Shown here in pieces: positions 7,147-14,800 of a stretch of 22,987 bases of DNA. Numbering within the stretch: the first letter of the stretch is position 1; every line of letters starts with the position of its first letter. The DNA is from Bacteroidales bacterium UBA3764 (GTDB lineage Bacteria > Bacteroidota > Bacteroidia > Bacteroidales > UBA932), in the NCBI GenBank assembly GCA_002371115.1, contig DFFY01000023.1, positions 1-22,987 on the forward strand, read 5' to 3'. The notes beneath the pieces are model-generated. The model was not told the DNA's origin. It made no database searches and worked only from the letters and a program-made list of their open reading frames with translations. A program made the position numbers and the translations under genes.

Positions 7147-7947
7147 ATGATTGAAATCATGATCCCCGGCATGCGCCTCAAGCAGCTGAAATTTGAGCCA
7201 ACGGAGCAGCATGGCTTGTCGGTATCGGACAAAATTAGTAACTTTGATGCGGTATGTACTTCGGAGAGCGGGGAAATGTTCATTGTGGAGATGCAATGTC
7301 TCCCGCAGGACAGCTACGCGGACCGCATGGTGTGCTATGCATCGTTTCCCATCCGGATGCAGTTGGAGCAGAAACTCAAGGACATCCATGAAGGGAAAAG
7401 GACGCCGATGGACTACGGCCTCATGCCCATCTATGTGCTGAGTTTCATTAACTTCCGCATCGACCATAAGGACGATGCCATCCTGCAGGAAGGCCTGGTG
7501 AGCAGTTACCAGATTTGCTCGTCGCGCACGGGAGAATTGATGACGAAAGCACTGTATTTCGGCTTTGTGGAACTGGGCCGATTGGAGGTGCCCCTCGGCA
7601 GGCCGGAGCAATGCAAGAATGTGACGGAGCAGCTGGCCTACTCCATGAAGTACATGAACCGGATGAGCGAGTGCCCCAAGGAATTCGAAGACCGGCTGTT
7701 CCCGCTTCTGTTCCAGGCCAGCGCCTATGCAAACATGACCGTTAAACAACAACAGGAGGTAACAAGCATTATGAGAACCGAACTGGACCGCATTGCGGAA
7801 AACGAGTACGCCCGGAAGGAGGGTGTAAAGATAGGTCGTGAGGAAGAGAAGAGGGCCATGGCACAAAGATTTAGGGATTTGGGGGTGGACCCCAGGATTG
7901 TGCAGGAGGCGACGGGCCTGACTCAAGAGGAGATTAAAGCATTATGA
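7147..7947 (+). CDS. Rpn-family / PD-(D/E)XK nuclease-like protein, N-terminally short
   Basis: A 266-residue member of the 'Rpn family recombination-promoting nuclease/putative transposase' group, built on a PD-(D/E)XK nuclease fold. The core is visible as ISNFDAVCTSESGEMFIVEMQ, with Asp34 and the E48-x-Q50 pair. The typical C-terminal tail follows, RDLGVDPRIVQEATGLTQEEIKAL. Family members usually start with a TDFGFKxIFG-like segment about 50 residues before the core; only part is readable here. In-frame codons before the ATG still encode family-like IFTPGNEELLARMIEI from about 7111, yet no ATG is available there. The gene is therefore probably 5'-truncated or starts at a rare codon. Activity is uncertain. 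Confidence 0.78.
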   Translation: MIEIMIPGMRLKQLKFEPTEQHGLSVSDKISNFDAVCTSESGEMFIVEMQCLPQDSYADRMVCYASFPIRMQLEQKLKDIHEGKRTPMDYGLMPIYVLSFINFRIDHKDDAILQEGLVSSYQICSSRTGELMTKALYFGFVELGRLEVPLGRPEQCKNVTEQLAYSMKYMNRMSECPKEFEDRLFPLLFQASAYANMTVKQQQEVTSIMRTELDRIAENEYARKEGVKIGREEEKRAMAQRFRDLGVDPRIVQEATGLTQEEIKAL

Positions 7948-7961
7948 GAACCAAATAGCCG

Positions 7962-7969
7962 TAAATTTG
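7962..7969 (+). promoter_or_regulatory. -7 promoter box for the APH-like kinase gene
   Basis: TAAATTTG matches TAnnTTTG and lies 15 bases past the Rpn-like stop. It would give the kinase gene a leader of roughly 95 bases (about 7975-8069). That leader contains a duplicated GATACC, but no riboswitch that I recognise. The -33 box is not clear. Confidence 0.45.
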
Positions 7970-8069
7970 CTGAGTGGGGATACCTGTAAAAAAGCGATAC
8001 CCAGAGATTTAGGCTGGGCAAATCCGGAACTTCTTGGTAAGTTTGTAATGTGCCTCACAAGAGTATTAT

Positions 8070-8939
8070 ATGAAACAGAACGACTATCCTGAGGTAAACC
8101 TCAGTGCTTGGAGCAAGGTGGGGGAAGGCGGGAATGGCACCACGTATGAGAATCCGGCGTACCCGGACATGCTCCTGAAACTGAACAATGCGCATTCCAA
8201 CCAGCTGGAACCGGTCAAGCAGGAATTTGACCGGTCGGTGGCGGTGAGCCGCCTGGGGCTGCCCACCCCTGCCATGTATCAGATTGTGCGGGTAGGGGAT
8301 GCCTATGCCAGCCTGTCGGAACGCATTCGGGACAAGAAGTCCCTTTCCCGCATCTGTCACGACGAACCGCAGCGCACGGAGGAAATGGCCCGTTTGCTCG
8401 CCCGGTTGGGCAGGCAGCTTGCCGATACGCCCTGTGACACGTCGTATTTCCCCAACCGCAAGGAGCAGGCGCTGCAGGCCGTGGACAGCGCCCGTATCCT
8501 GAACAAAAAGACCCGTGCCAAAATCCGCGCCTACATTGAAACTCTTCCCGACAGTACCGGGTGCTCCCATGGGGATTTCCAGCCCGGAAATGTCATCCTG
8601 TCCGGCGGCCAATGTTATTGGATCGATTTGGGCCGGTTCGCGTATGGCGCCCCGCTGTTTGACATCGGCCATCTGTATATGGTTTGCCAGGTCTATGCGC
8701 CCATGAAGCAGGTGCAGGATATCTTTCACATGAGCTTGGAGCAGTTCCACCGGTTCTGGGACGCCTTTGCCACGGAATACACGGGCAGCGAAGACCATGC
8801 CCGTTTTGACCGGCTTGCCGGGAAGCACGCGGCCATCGACGTGCTGCTCCGTCCCATTTTCCAGAAACCCTCCTTCCTGGAGAAGATTTTTCTTGACATC
8901 TATGCCATAAAACTGGTCCGTCAGTACTTTGCCGATTAA
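8070..8939 (+). CDS. APH-like phosphotransferase (TIGR02172-type), copy 1
   Basis: A 289-residue cytosolic protein of the aminoglycoside phosphotransferase/choline kinase fold. The glycine-rich start (KVGEGGNGTTY), the likely ATP-binding Lys37 (LLKL), the Brenner motif H167-G-D169-x4-N174 (HGDFQPGN) and the metal-binding Asp186 (WIDLG) are all present, so it should be catalytically competent. It resembles the paralogous family first catalogued in Fibrobacter succinogenes (TIGR02172). The substrate is unknown; members should not be read as antibiotic resistance genes without evidence. It has its own promoter and is followed by a hairpin terminator shared with the convergent acetyltransferase gene. 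A second copy lies at 18757-19629. Confidence 0.85.
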   Translation: MKQNDYPEVNLSAWSKVGEGGNGTTYENPAYPDMLLKLNNAHSNQLEPVKQEFDRSVAVSRLGLPTPAMYQIVRVGDAYASLSERIRDKKSLSRICHDEPQRTEEMARLLARLGRQLADTPCDTSYFPNRKEQALQAVDSARILNKKTRAKIRAYIETLPDSTGCSHGDFQPGNVILSGGQCYWIDLGRFAYGAPLFDIGHLYMVCQVYAPMKQVQDIFHMSLEQFHRFWDAFATEYTGSEDHARFDRLAGKHAAIDVLLRPIFQKPSFLEKIFLDIYAIKLVRQYFAD

Positions 8940-8987
8940 CGTGCCACAGGGCCGACAAGAAATTTTGATAAGCCGAATTCCTTTTCA

Positions 8988-9015
8988 TGCATGGAAATTG
9001 CGTAAATTTCCTGCA
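8988..9015. terminator. Bidirectional hairpin between convergent genes
   Basis: GGAAATT (8993-8999) pairs with AATTTCC (9005-9011) across a five-base GCGTA loop, extended by TGCA on each side (8988-8991 and 9012-9015) past one bulged T. It lies between the stop of the APH-like kinase (8939) and the stop of the acetyltransferase (9026), where a shared terminator is expected. T-rich sequence flanks it (CTTTT before, GGTTATTTT after). Confidence 0.6.
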
Positions 9016-9025
9016 TTGAGTGGGG

Positions 9026-9583
9026 TTATTTTATGTGCCGGATGACCTTGGCCGGATTGCCCGCAACAACCACGTTGTCCGGAACATCTCGGGTGACCAC
9101 CGCGCCGGCGCCCACGGTGACATTGTTGCCAATGGTGACGCCCGGAAGAATGGTGACGCTGCCGCCAATCCATACGTTGTTGCCGATGACAACCGGCTCC
9201 GCCCATTCCCGGCGGCTGTTCCGCTCCACCGGATCCGTGCTGTGGCAGGCCGTATAAATGCTGACATTCGGGCCGATAAAACAATCGTCCCCGATGGTGA
9301 CAGGGGCCTCGTCCAGGACGGTTAAGTTGAAGTTGGCGAAGAAGCGCTTGCCTAGCCGGATTTGCTTCCCGTAGTCGCAGTAGAAGGGCTGGTTGATGAT
9401 GAGGGCATCGTCCCCGATGCCGCCCAGGAGGTGTTGCAGGATGGCCAGCCGCTCAGCGGCGGCAGAAGGCGGCAGGGCATTGTATCGGTGGATGATGTTC
9501 TTCACTGCGTTCAGCTCTTGTAGAAGTTCCGGGTCCACCGCCGAATACAGCTGCCCGGAGAGCATTTTCTCTTTCTCGGTCAT
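9026..9583 (-). CDS. Maltose/galactoside-type O-acetyltransferase (left-handed beta-helix)
   Basis: A 185-residue acyltransferase of the LacA/Maa group. An N-terminal maltose-acetyltransferase cap (MTEKEKMLSGQLYSAVDPELLQE) precedes a hexapeptide-repeat beta-helix (VTIGDDCFIGPNVSIYT, then PVVIGNNVWIGGSVTILPGVTIGNNVTVGAGAVVTRDVPDNVVVAGNPAKVIR). His114 in ACHSTDP is the expected catalytic histidine. These cytosolic trimers move acetyl from acetyl-CoA to a sugar hydroxyl. A longer reading would begin at a TTG within the -7 box, so ATG 9583 is chosen, giving the family's normal length. Confidence 0.93.
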   Translation of the reverse strand: MTEKEKMLSGQLYSAVDPELLQELNAVKNIIHRYNALPPSAAAERLAILQHLLGGIGDDALIINQPFYCDYGKQIRLGKRFFANFNLTVLDEAPVTIGDDCFIGPNVSIYTACHSTDPVERNSRREWAEPVVIGNNVWIGGSVTILPGVTIGNNVTVGAGAVVTRDVPDNVVVAGNPAKVIRHIK

Positions 9584-9598
9584 TGGTTCACGTTTTTG

Positions 9599-9606
9599 CA
9601 AAAATA
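9599..9606 (-). promoter_or_regulatory. -7 promoter box for the acetyltransferase gene
   Basis: The minus strand reads TATTTTTG, fitting TAnnTTTG. A TTG (plus-strand CAA at 9626-9628) lies 19 bases upstream as a -33 box. The ATG at 9583 follows 15 bases later, giving a very short leader. Confidence 0.65.
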
Positions 9607-9685
9607 CGCATTTTCAGTAATATCCCAATGCTTGAATCTTTGCGCCAAGGTCCAGGCCGGGGACCTTCACGCAGGGACCATCCGT

Positions 9686-10291
9686 TCACATCCTTCGCCA
9701 GTTCATCGGAGGGATGTCCAGAGAATTTTTTTTCAAGATTAGCGTGGAATCTGTTTTCTCAATAATACGGTATTCCCCGAAGAGCAACACCTCAAAGGCA
9801 TCACCGTAGAAATCTTGGAAATAGTGCTCCATCATCCACTTCTGCTTCTCAACATCCTCGTTCCTGGGCAAATCCCTCTTCCATTGGGCCACAACTTGTT
9901 TTTTGTAGCCTCCTTCATCTGAGAGATCTCGCGTGCTGTATGCCTCATCCAGCCAAGCTACAACTGCTGAGGCCGGGGCTCCTTTTGGTACTACACAAAG
10001 TGTTGAATCTCTCTGAGTTACTTGTGTATCAATAGCCTTACTGCCTTTCACAAGAAAGTAGTATCGTCCCGTTGCCCTGAAAGTGCCCCAGAACTGGCTG
10101 CCTTCCGCATAAGACGCTGCCAGCGACCGCCTTGTTAGTGAGAGCTCTGCGTATCCGAACCCATCCGGCAAAAGATGGAGAACCAGTTCGGAGCCATCGC
10201 TCCCTTCATACACCAGCCACTTGTCGTTCAACTTCTGCGCAAAGAGCTGAGTAGCAATAAAAAATGATGAAAGCAGAAGGAGACGTTTCAT
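9686..10291 (-). CDS. Hypothetical secreted protein
   Basis: A 201-residue protein with a clear signal peptide (MKRLLLLSSFFIATQLFAQ), so probably periplasmic or outer-membrane associated. The mature part opens KLNDKWLVYEGSDGSELVLHLLPDGFGYAELS and later has WGTFRATGRYYFLVKGSK, consistent with an all-beta, lipocalin-like small domain; this is inferred from alternating hydrophobics only. The C-terminus is charged and aromatic (EKQKWMMEHYFQDFYGDAFEV). I recognise no family. Its ATG overlaps the TAA of the preceding gene by one base (TAATG), so the two are translationally coupled. Confidence 0.7.
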   Translation of the reverse strand: MKRLLLLSSFFIATQLFAQKLNDKWLVYEGSDGSELVLHLLPDGFGYAELSLTRRSLAASYAEGSQFWGTFRATGRYYFLVKGSKAIDTQVTQRDSTLCVVPKGAPASAVVAWLDEAYSTRDLSDEGGYKKQVVAQWKRDLPRNEDVEKQKWMMEHYFQDFYGDAFEVLLFGEYRIIEKTDSTLILKKNSLDIPPMNWRRM

Positions 10292-10698
10292 TAATACACG
10301 GTGTATTTGGTGGTATGATATTCTGTTGTAGGCGTTGCCGTCAGGACCTCTACCCAAATATAGTTGGAATAACGGACACGTTCATTCTCGAATGCCAGGT
10401 AGATAGTCTTTGCTCCCTTGGTGGGAATGCGGCCGTTGCAGGACTGTGTCCCCAGCGTGGAGTATTCAACATCGTACTGTAACTGAGAAGCTTGCTTGCT
10501 GCCGTCTTGGAACTGTTTTGCAGCCCACTGGTTCCGGAAAACATACATGTTGCAATAGGCATCTTCTTCCCGCAAAGGCCGATTGTCATCCAGCAGTGTG
10601 CTGAAAAGGCCGTTTCCAAGTAGGCCAAGGCCCAGGAGGAAGCCGCAAAGGTGCAGAAGGTCCAGAAGGCACGCACGGAGCGCCAGGTGGTCAGGCAT
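10291..10698 (-). CDS. Hypothetical membrane-anchored protein, possibly 5'-truncated
   Basis: A 135-residue ORF from ATG 10698. Residues about 7-33 are strongly hydrophobic (ALRACLLDLLHLCGFLLGLGLLGNGLF), then a soluble part follows (REEDAYCNMYVFRNQWAAKQFQDGSKQ... EVLTATPTTEYHTTKYTVY). I recognise no family. A second frame across 10600-10676 also encodes a plausible membrane helix (FWTFCTFAASSWALAYLETAF), so a frameshift or a different true start is possible. The 5' end abuts the SGNH-hydrolase remnant and I see no promoter box, which suggests the upstream part of this operon was lost. The stop overlaps the next start by one base. Confidence 0.55.
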   Translation of the reverse strand: MPDHLALRACLLDLLHLCGFLLGLGLLGNGLFSTLLDDNRPLREEDAYCNMYVFRNQWAAKQFQDGSKQASQLQYDVEYSTLGTQSCNGRIPTKGAKTIYLAFENERVRYSNYIWVEVLTATPTTEYHTTKYTVY

Positions 10699-10798
10699 GG
10701 CCGCCACGCTCAGTCTATGACTCCACCAATGAAAGGACCGGAAAGCCCAGGCTCAGCCGGAAACGCCGGGGCCTTCACGCATAACCATCCACACATTT

Positions 10799-10933
10799 AT
10801 GCCCAACGCCGACGACGGCAGCCACGAATGGTCCGTGGACGGCACCCATCCCGACGACTACGGCTACTACCTCTGGACCCGCTCCATCGAGAAGCCCATC
10901 CTCCGCATCCTACGCAAGTACGGAATCAAATAG
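10799..10933 (+). pseudogene. C-terminal remnant of an SGNH/GDSL hydrolase
   Basis: The plus strand encodes 44 residues from ATG 10799 to TAG 10931. They include SHEWSVDGTHPDDYGYYLWT and then SIEKPILRIL. The DGTHPxDxG pattern is the block V of SGNH hydrolases (catalytic Asp and His of the triad), followed by the usual final helix. Everything upstream, including the GDSL nucleophile block, is absent: the frame extends back only to a stop at 10730. This is therefore the tail of a broken esterase/lipase gene. It points towards the convergent 188-aa gene that ends at 10954. Confidence 0.75.
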
Positions 10934-10953
10934 TTCCGCTGCGGCGGGAATGC

Positions 10954-11520
10954 TTAGAACTGTACGAAGCCAAAGACGTCGCTCTTAATACTGTGACGGA
11001 GCTTCTGGAGGTCTCCAGGCTTGACTGGGAAGATGACGGTGTAGTCACACTTGCTCATCTGGAAGGGCCCGTTCTTGTGATGGTGCAGATGAATCGTATC
11101 ATCCTTCCAGGAATGAAGCAGGATGTTCTCTACAAGTGCCGGATCGTCATATATGTTCCGGTCTCCATCGGGTATGTCCGCGATGTTCTCGATGATGACA
11201 ATCGGCTTCGGCTCCTTGGGGAGCTTGGACAACTGGTACATCGAGTCGATGGCGTCATCATATTTTCTGAAAGTCTTGGCGTCCCAGCGGTAAACGGGGC
11301 GGCCCTGCTGGGACTTTAATCTGTCCGCCAAAGGGCCATTGGACAAAACAGCATAGTCCACACTTAACTTCTCGAGCAGAGAAGCGACAAATGACTCAGT
11401 ATCATTTGTTTCAACTACACAGGCTCCTGGCCCGAGGAGAAGAGCAATGTTTTCTTCTTCTACCATTGTCTGCTTTAACTGCTCTTCGTTTTCAATTAAA
11501 TCTTTGTCAAATAAGCTCAT
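10954..11520 (-). CDS. Hypothetical protein, partner of DUF2971 gene
   Basis: A 188-residue protein, predicted cytosolic, with no signal or membrane segment. The pattern is alpha/beta: an acidic start (MSLFDKDLIENEEQLKQTMVEEE), a strand-like IALLLGPGACVVET, a second half with KPIVIIENIADIPDGD that resembles a Walker B strand, and a C-terminal SKCDYTVIFPVKPGDLQKL. There is no recognisable Walker A loop, so an ATPase role is only a thought. It starts 16 bases after the DUF2971 gene and shares its lower GC content, so the two form a unit. Unidentified; real because of length, codon balance and operon position. Confidence 0.7.
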   Translation of the reverse strand: MSLFDKDLIENEEQLKQTMVEEENIALLLGPGACVVETNDTESFVASLLEKLSVDYAVLSNGPLADRLKSQQGRPVYRWDAKTFRKYDDAIDSMYQLSKLPKEPKPIVIIENIADIPDGDRNIYDDPALVENILLHSWKDDTIHLHHHKNGPFQMSKCDYTVIFPVKPGDLQKLRHSIKSDVFGFVQF

Positions 11521-11536
11521 AATAATCTTTATAGTA

Positions 11537-12346
11537 CTATCCTAGGTCATATAAGTGTGAATGCTGGACCTTTATGCCATACCGTTCTTCCGCTTGCTCT
11601 ACAAGCTCAATTGGGCTTAATCTTTTAGGCGGCAAGCATACCGAAACGATTGGGGAATCGCAATATCTGAGACAGGTAATATCTCCATCAATAGACTGCT
11701 CCTTCACCATAAATAGCCGTATTTCATTCTCGTATGTAAAAGCCTTGCGCTTAAGGCTCATCACATTAAGATATTCGTCTATAGAATTAGGCTTCCATTT
11801 TCCTCTCTTAAAGGCATTTGACTGATTAACAATCTCTTTTCTGGGGAGAGAATAATCTACTACGCTAAAGAAGAACTTAGCATCCTTTATTTTGTTAAGT
11901 TCGGAACATAACTTTTCAAAATCGTATTCTACTCGTACCACTTCGCTATTTTCACCGGAACGCAACCATGCCGCCTCTTCGCTTTCAATCCAATCGTATG
12001 TAAAACAAATACATCTAATATAATATGTTGTATCACCGATTTTAATGCCGCTATCGCGAAAGAACAGTTGCTCAAACGGATCCTCCCATAACCCTGGAGA
12101 GATAAAAGTCAGTTGTTGAGACTGTAAATCAGCGAGAAAGTTTGACGCCCTCATATACCTGAATAGCGACAAACCCTCCTTGCTTTTTATCTTAACTGGA
12201 ACAGGATCCAACTTAGGCTCTTCCACGATATAATCAAAGACATACCGCCAAAGACGATACTGTCCTTGGACTTCTTTGATATTATTTTTAAATACATTAG
12301 TGCAGCCATCCACAAGAGAGTATTTGGCTCTAATAAAGTCGATCAT
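11537..12346 (-). CDS. DUF2971-family protein
   Basis: A 269-residue soluble protein. Residues about 60-260 carry the DUF2971 pattern: SLFRYMRASNFLADLQSQQL, then TFISPGLWEDPFEQLFF, then a CFTYDWIESEEAAWLRSG block (the usual 'C-F-S ... W-x-x-Y' region) followed by VRVEYDFEKL, and the late KAFTYENEIRLF block (usual W-x-Y-E-x-E-x-R). The function of DUF2971 is not established; it appears often in accessory and defence-associated loci. About 60 residues precede the domain. The sequence is clearly AT-richer than its neighbours, a sign of acquisition. It is upstream of the 188-aa gene in one operon. I see no canonical -7 box upstream. Confidence 0.8.
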   Translation of the reverse strand: MIDFIRAKYSLVDGCTNVFKNNIKEVQGQYRLWRYVFDYIVEEPKLDPVPVKIKSKEGLSLFRYMRASNFLADLQSQQLTFISPGLWEDPFEQLFFRDSGIKIGDTTYYIRCICFTYDWIESEEAAWLRSGENSEVVRVEYDFEKLCSELNKIKDAKFFFSVVDYSLPRKEIVNQSNAFKRGKWKPNSIDEYLNVMSLKRKAFTYENEIRLFMVKEQSIDGDITCLRYCDSPIVSVCLPPKRLSPIELVEQAEERYGIKVQHSHLYDLG

Positions 12347-12466
12347 AACACTTAATGCTTTTAATTATCTTTTAGCGTCTCTGTGGGCTTCGCCCAAGGT
12401 TTAATGGTTTTATGCGGTCCGCACAAGGCAGACCGCTGTCGGGCTGGCTGTTGCCTGGCCGTCCTA

Positions 12467-14545
12467 TTATTCTGAAACTGGACGAACGGGATGCCCCTTG
12501 TAACGGCCGTTGTCGGACCTGTAGACTTCATCGGAATCGAAGTAGACGTCCCACGCGCAGATCGGTAAGCCTATACGGAGAGACGAAGACCAGTAGTCGC
12601 CGTAGGAACCGGCACCGCCGAGATCGGCATCGTACCGGCGACCTGCGGCGGGAAGGAAAAGGCTGTTGCCATTGGTGGCAGTAACTATTCGTCCCATTAC
12701 GCCTGTACCGTTATAGTTTGTTGTCCAAGTCCAGGTACACTTTGTCCTTAGCTCTGTCCACTCAGCATCCGTAGGCATACGCCACTTACCGCCAAGCTTT
12801 ACGCTGGCAACGTCATCTTCCGGTTCCAATACCGTCTTTTTATCTATAGAACCAAAAGAACTAATCGTGTTGTACTTGGAGAACGGACCTAATGAATCTG
12901 TGCCGAACTTGTAAGTTGACCAAGAATAATTCTCCTTTGGCTCCGTCTCGCCCCAGGCGTAGTAATCACCGTAGTCCTCCGGCTTGCTGGCGCCGATGTT
13001 TGTTGTACCCCAATACACCGACAAGCCAAGATCCACTGCGCCTGAAGGACACGGGCCTAAATACCTCACCGTCACCGAACAGGTCGCATACTTACCGCTG
13101 CCATCCTTCGCCTCGGCTTTTATGGTCGCCGTTCCTTTAGAAACGGCCGTCACCTTACCTTCGGCATTAACTGTGACGACAAAAGTGTTGCTGGAGGTCC
13201 AGTTCAATGATTTATCAGCGGCACTTGAAGGATTTACCGTAGGAATCAGAGTCTGCTCCTGGCCCTCATTCAGCGTTATCGAGGTTTTGTCAAGGCTAAT
13301 GCCCGTAACCCACTGGGCCACCGTGATAACGCAGGTAGCGCTCTTGCCCTGGTCCTTGGTAGTTACGGTAATGGTCGCCGTACCGTTGCCTTTGGCAGTA
13401 ACACGGCCATTGACATCGACTGCAGCCACATCTTCTTTATCAGATGACCACTCAACGCTCTTATCCGTAGCATCGGCAGGAAGCACTGTGGCTTTAAGTG
13501 TCAAGGTATTGCCGCCAATCGTATTGAATGTATATTCCGTCTTGTCCAGAGATACGCTTTCCACAGGAACATCTGTCGTAAATGTTTTGACCTCGCCATA
13601 GAAGGTCTGGCTGTCAAGCTTCACATAGGCCTTGTACCAGTACTGTGTTTTATGGGAAAGACTTGTCAAGGTTGCTGCAATGGCATTGTCCTTTATCTCC
13701 GTGCACTTGAAATCCGTATTCAAGGCCGACTCGGTGGTCCCCCAGAGGAAACCATAGGCCAGGCTCGTGTACAGAACATCTGTCAGGTCGAGTTTGGCAT
13801 TCAGCGTAGCCTTTGTCGCCTCAACTCCGCTTGCTTCCTTCGTCTCCAGAAGCGAAGCCACATCCTTGGTGGTGAATTCCTTGGTCTCACCATAGGTATC
13901 CTGCCCGTTCTGGCGGACAAAACTGCGAAAGTAGTATTTGGTCTCTGGGGCGAGTCCGGTGATTGCCGCTGTATAGTTGTAAGAAGCATCAGCATCGGTC
14001 ACCTCGATTGTCGTAGAATTGGACGGCAGGATACCGGCGGACTTTGAATACTGGAACCCCACTCTCAAGTCGGAAGAAGCGCTATTGCCCAAATTGGCCT
14101 TTCCTTGAAGAAGGGCACTGATGGCCGAAATATGATCGGCACCAACAGTAACAGACGGAGCAAGGTTCTGGTCTACCGTTACTGAACATGTGGCGGTTTT
14201 TCCGCCATCTTCCGTGGTCACAATTATGTTGGCACTTCCTGCCTTGATTCCGACGACCTTTCCATCGCTCACGCTCGCGACTTGATCATTGCTTGAGGAC
14301 CATGAGTAGGCTTTGTTATCGGCATTATCCGGGGTGACAGTTGCTGTTATAGTCGCTGATTCTCCTTCCTTTATAGTTATGGCCGTGGGGTTAAGGGAGA
14401 TTCCTGTCACATGAATGGTCTTGTACCGCCCTCCCGGTTCATCCGTTCCGGAGGCGTTGTTTTCTTCGGGAGTGCAGGCGAAAAACATCGCAAGAACTGA
14501 GATAAATGCACAACAACGTGTTGGCAAAGATTTAATCCAGAGCAT
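12467..14545 (-). CDS. Big_2 / fibronectin-like / FISUMP multidomain surface lipoprotein
   Basis: A 692-residue lipoprotein with type II signal peptide and lipobox FFAC (Cys24). In order: a Big_2 Ig-like domain (about 45-124, VTGISLNPTAITIKEGES), two fibronectin-III-like domains (about 129-230 and 231-326, each with a TKYYF or TQYWYKAYV strand and an EFTT/TFTT end), two more Big_2 domains (about 328-411 and 412-494), and a C-terminal FISUMP-type domain (about 502-692: GAVDLGLSVYWGTTN, YYAWGETEPKENYSW, GGKWRMPTDAEWTEL, LFLPAAGRR, DYWSSS, HPVRP). Such proteins are displayed at the Bacteroidota cell surface and are often thought to bind glycans or host or plant polymers; the ligand here is unknown. 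It has a perfect promoter and a long structured leader. Confidence 0.9.
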   Translation of the reverse strand: MLWIKSLPTRCCAFISVLAMFFACTPEENNASGTDEPGGRYKTIHVTGISLNPTAITIKEGESATITATVTPDNADNKAYSWSSSNDQVASVSDGKVVGIKAGSANIIVTTEDGGKTATCSVTVDQNLAPSVTVGADHISAISALLQGKANLGNSASSDLRVGFQYSKSAGILPSNSTTIEVTDADASYNYTAAITGLAPETKYYFRSFVRQNGQDTYGETKEFTTKDVASLLETKEASGVEATKATLNAKLDLTDVLYTSLAYGFLWGTTESALNTDFKCTEIKDNAIAATLTSLSHKTQYWYKAYVKLDSQTFYGEVKTFTTDVPVESVSLDKTEYTFNTIGGNTLTLKATVLPADATDKSVEWSSDKEDVAAVDVNGRVTAKGNGTATITVTTKDQGKSATCVITVAQWVTGISLDKTSITLNEGQEQTLIPTVNPSSAADKSLNWTSSNTFVVTVNAEGKVTAVSKGTATIKAEAKDGSGKYATCSVTVRYLGPCPSGAVDLGLSVYWGTTNIGASKPEDYGDYYAWGETEPKENYSWSTYKFGTDSLGPFSKYNTISSFGSIDKKTVLEPEDDVASVKLGGKWRMPTDAEWTELRTKCTWTWTTNYNGTGVMGRIVTATNGNSLFLPAAGRRYDADLGGAGSYGDYWSSSLRIGLPICAWDVYFDSDEVYRSDNGRYKGHPVRPVSE

Positions 14546-14616
14546 TTTCTATTGTGTTGTTTAGTTTTCTATTTACTGCATACAAAAAACGCGGGCGAGG
14601 CTCGTCCGGTAGTGGT

Positions 14617-14723
14617 CGTAGGAAACCAAAGCAGGTACAAGTCACGCCCGCTAAATACCACGAAGGTATCTATTGCGGGCGTTTACGACTTGCTGCTGAA
14701 CCTGCTAAAAGAAATTTCCTACG
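14617..14723 (-). ncRNA. Long nested hairpin in the 5' leader of the FISUMP lipoprotein gene
   Basis: Five nested helices stack into a 107-nt hairpin. P1 is 14617-14625 with 14715-14723 (CGTAGGAAA/TTTCCTACG, 9 bp). P2 is 14630-14636 with 14700-14706 (7 bp), and P3 is 14638-14643 with 14687-14692 (6 bp). P4 is 14644-14651 with 14675-14682 (ACGCCCGC/GCGGGCGT, 8 bp). P5 is 14655-14659 with 14665-14669 (5 bp, five-base loop). All 35 pairs are Watson-Crick. Internal loops are asymmetric (1:7, 4:8 and 1:4 nt). It lies between the promoter at 14796-14803 and the ATG at 14545, so it should be transcribed as part of the leader. I cannot match it to a known riboswitch or RNA family. Confidence 0.7.
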
Positions 14724-14756
14724 TTTCTACTCGGTCAGAGCAAATTGCAAACGCTA

Positions 14757-14800
14757 ATTTGTCTATGTCTTGCGGCCTCATGGGCCTGCAAGAGACAAAT
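14757..14800 (-). promoter_or_regulatory. Hairpin at the predicted transcript start of the lipoprotein leader
   Basis: ATTTGTC (14757-14763) pairs with GACAAAT (14794-14800). Inside that, TCTTGC (14768-14773) pairs with GCAAGA (14788-14793), and GGCC (14774-14777) pairs with GGCC (14783-14786) around a five-base loop. The inner part would form at the very 5' end of the RNA. The outer part overlaps the -7 box and so could only act in DNA. It may stabilise the mRNA or serve as an operator. Confidence 0.5.

Noticed and set aside
7102..7926. 274-codon minus-strand ORF opposite the Rpn-like gene
   Set aside because: His-rich antisense shadow without family resemblance; the plus strand carries the nuclease core.
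8070..8939. Aminoglycoside resistance gene
   Set aside because: It has the APH fold motifs, but resembles a broad paralogous family of unknown substrate; no resistance context is present.
12384..12399. TGGGC/GCCCA hairpin as terminator of the FISUMP gene
   Set aside because: A five-pair stem with no T-tract on the minus strand is too weak to call.
12984..13601. 205-codon plus-strand ORF over the Big_2 region
   Set aside because: Antisense of Ig-like repeats, rich in Val/Ser/Leu, with no promoter or domain.
14617..14723. 6S RNA, SRP RNA or integron attC site
   Set aside because: No central bubble with 6S-like flanks, no SRP conserved loop, and no attC R/L core sites could be seen.
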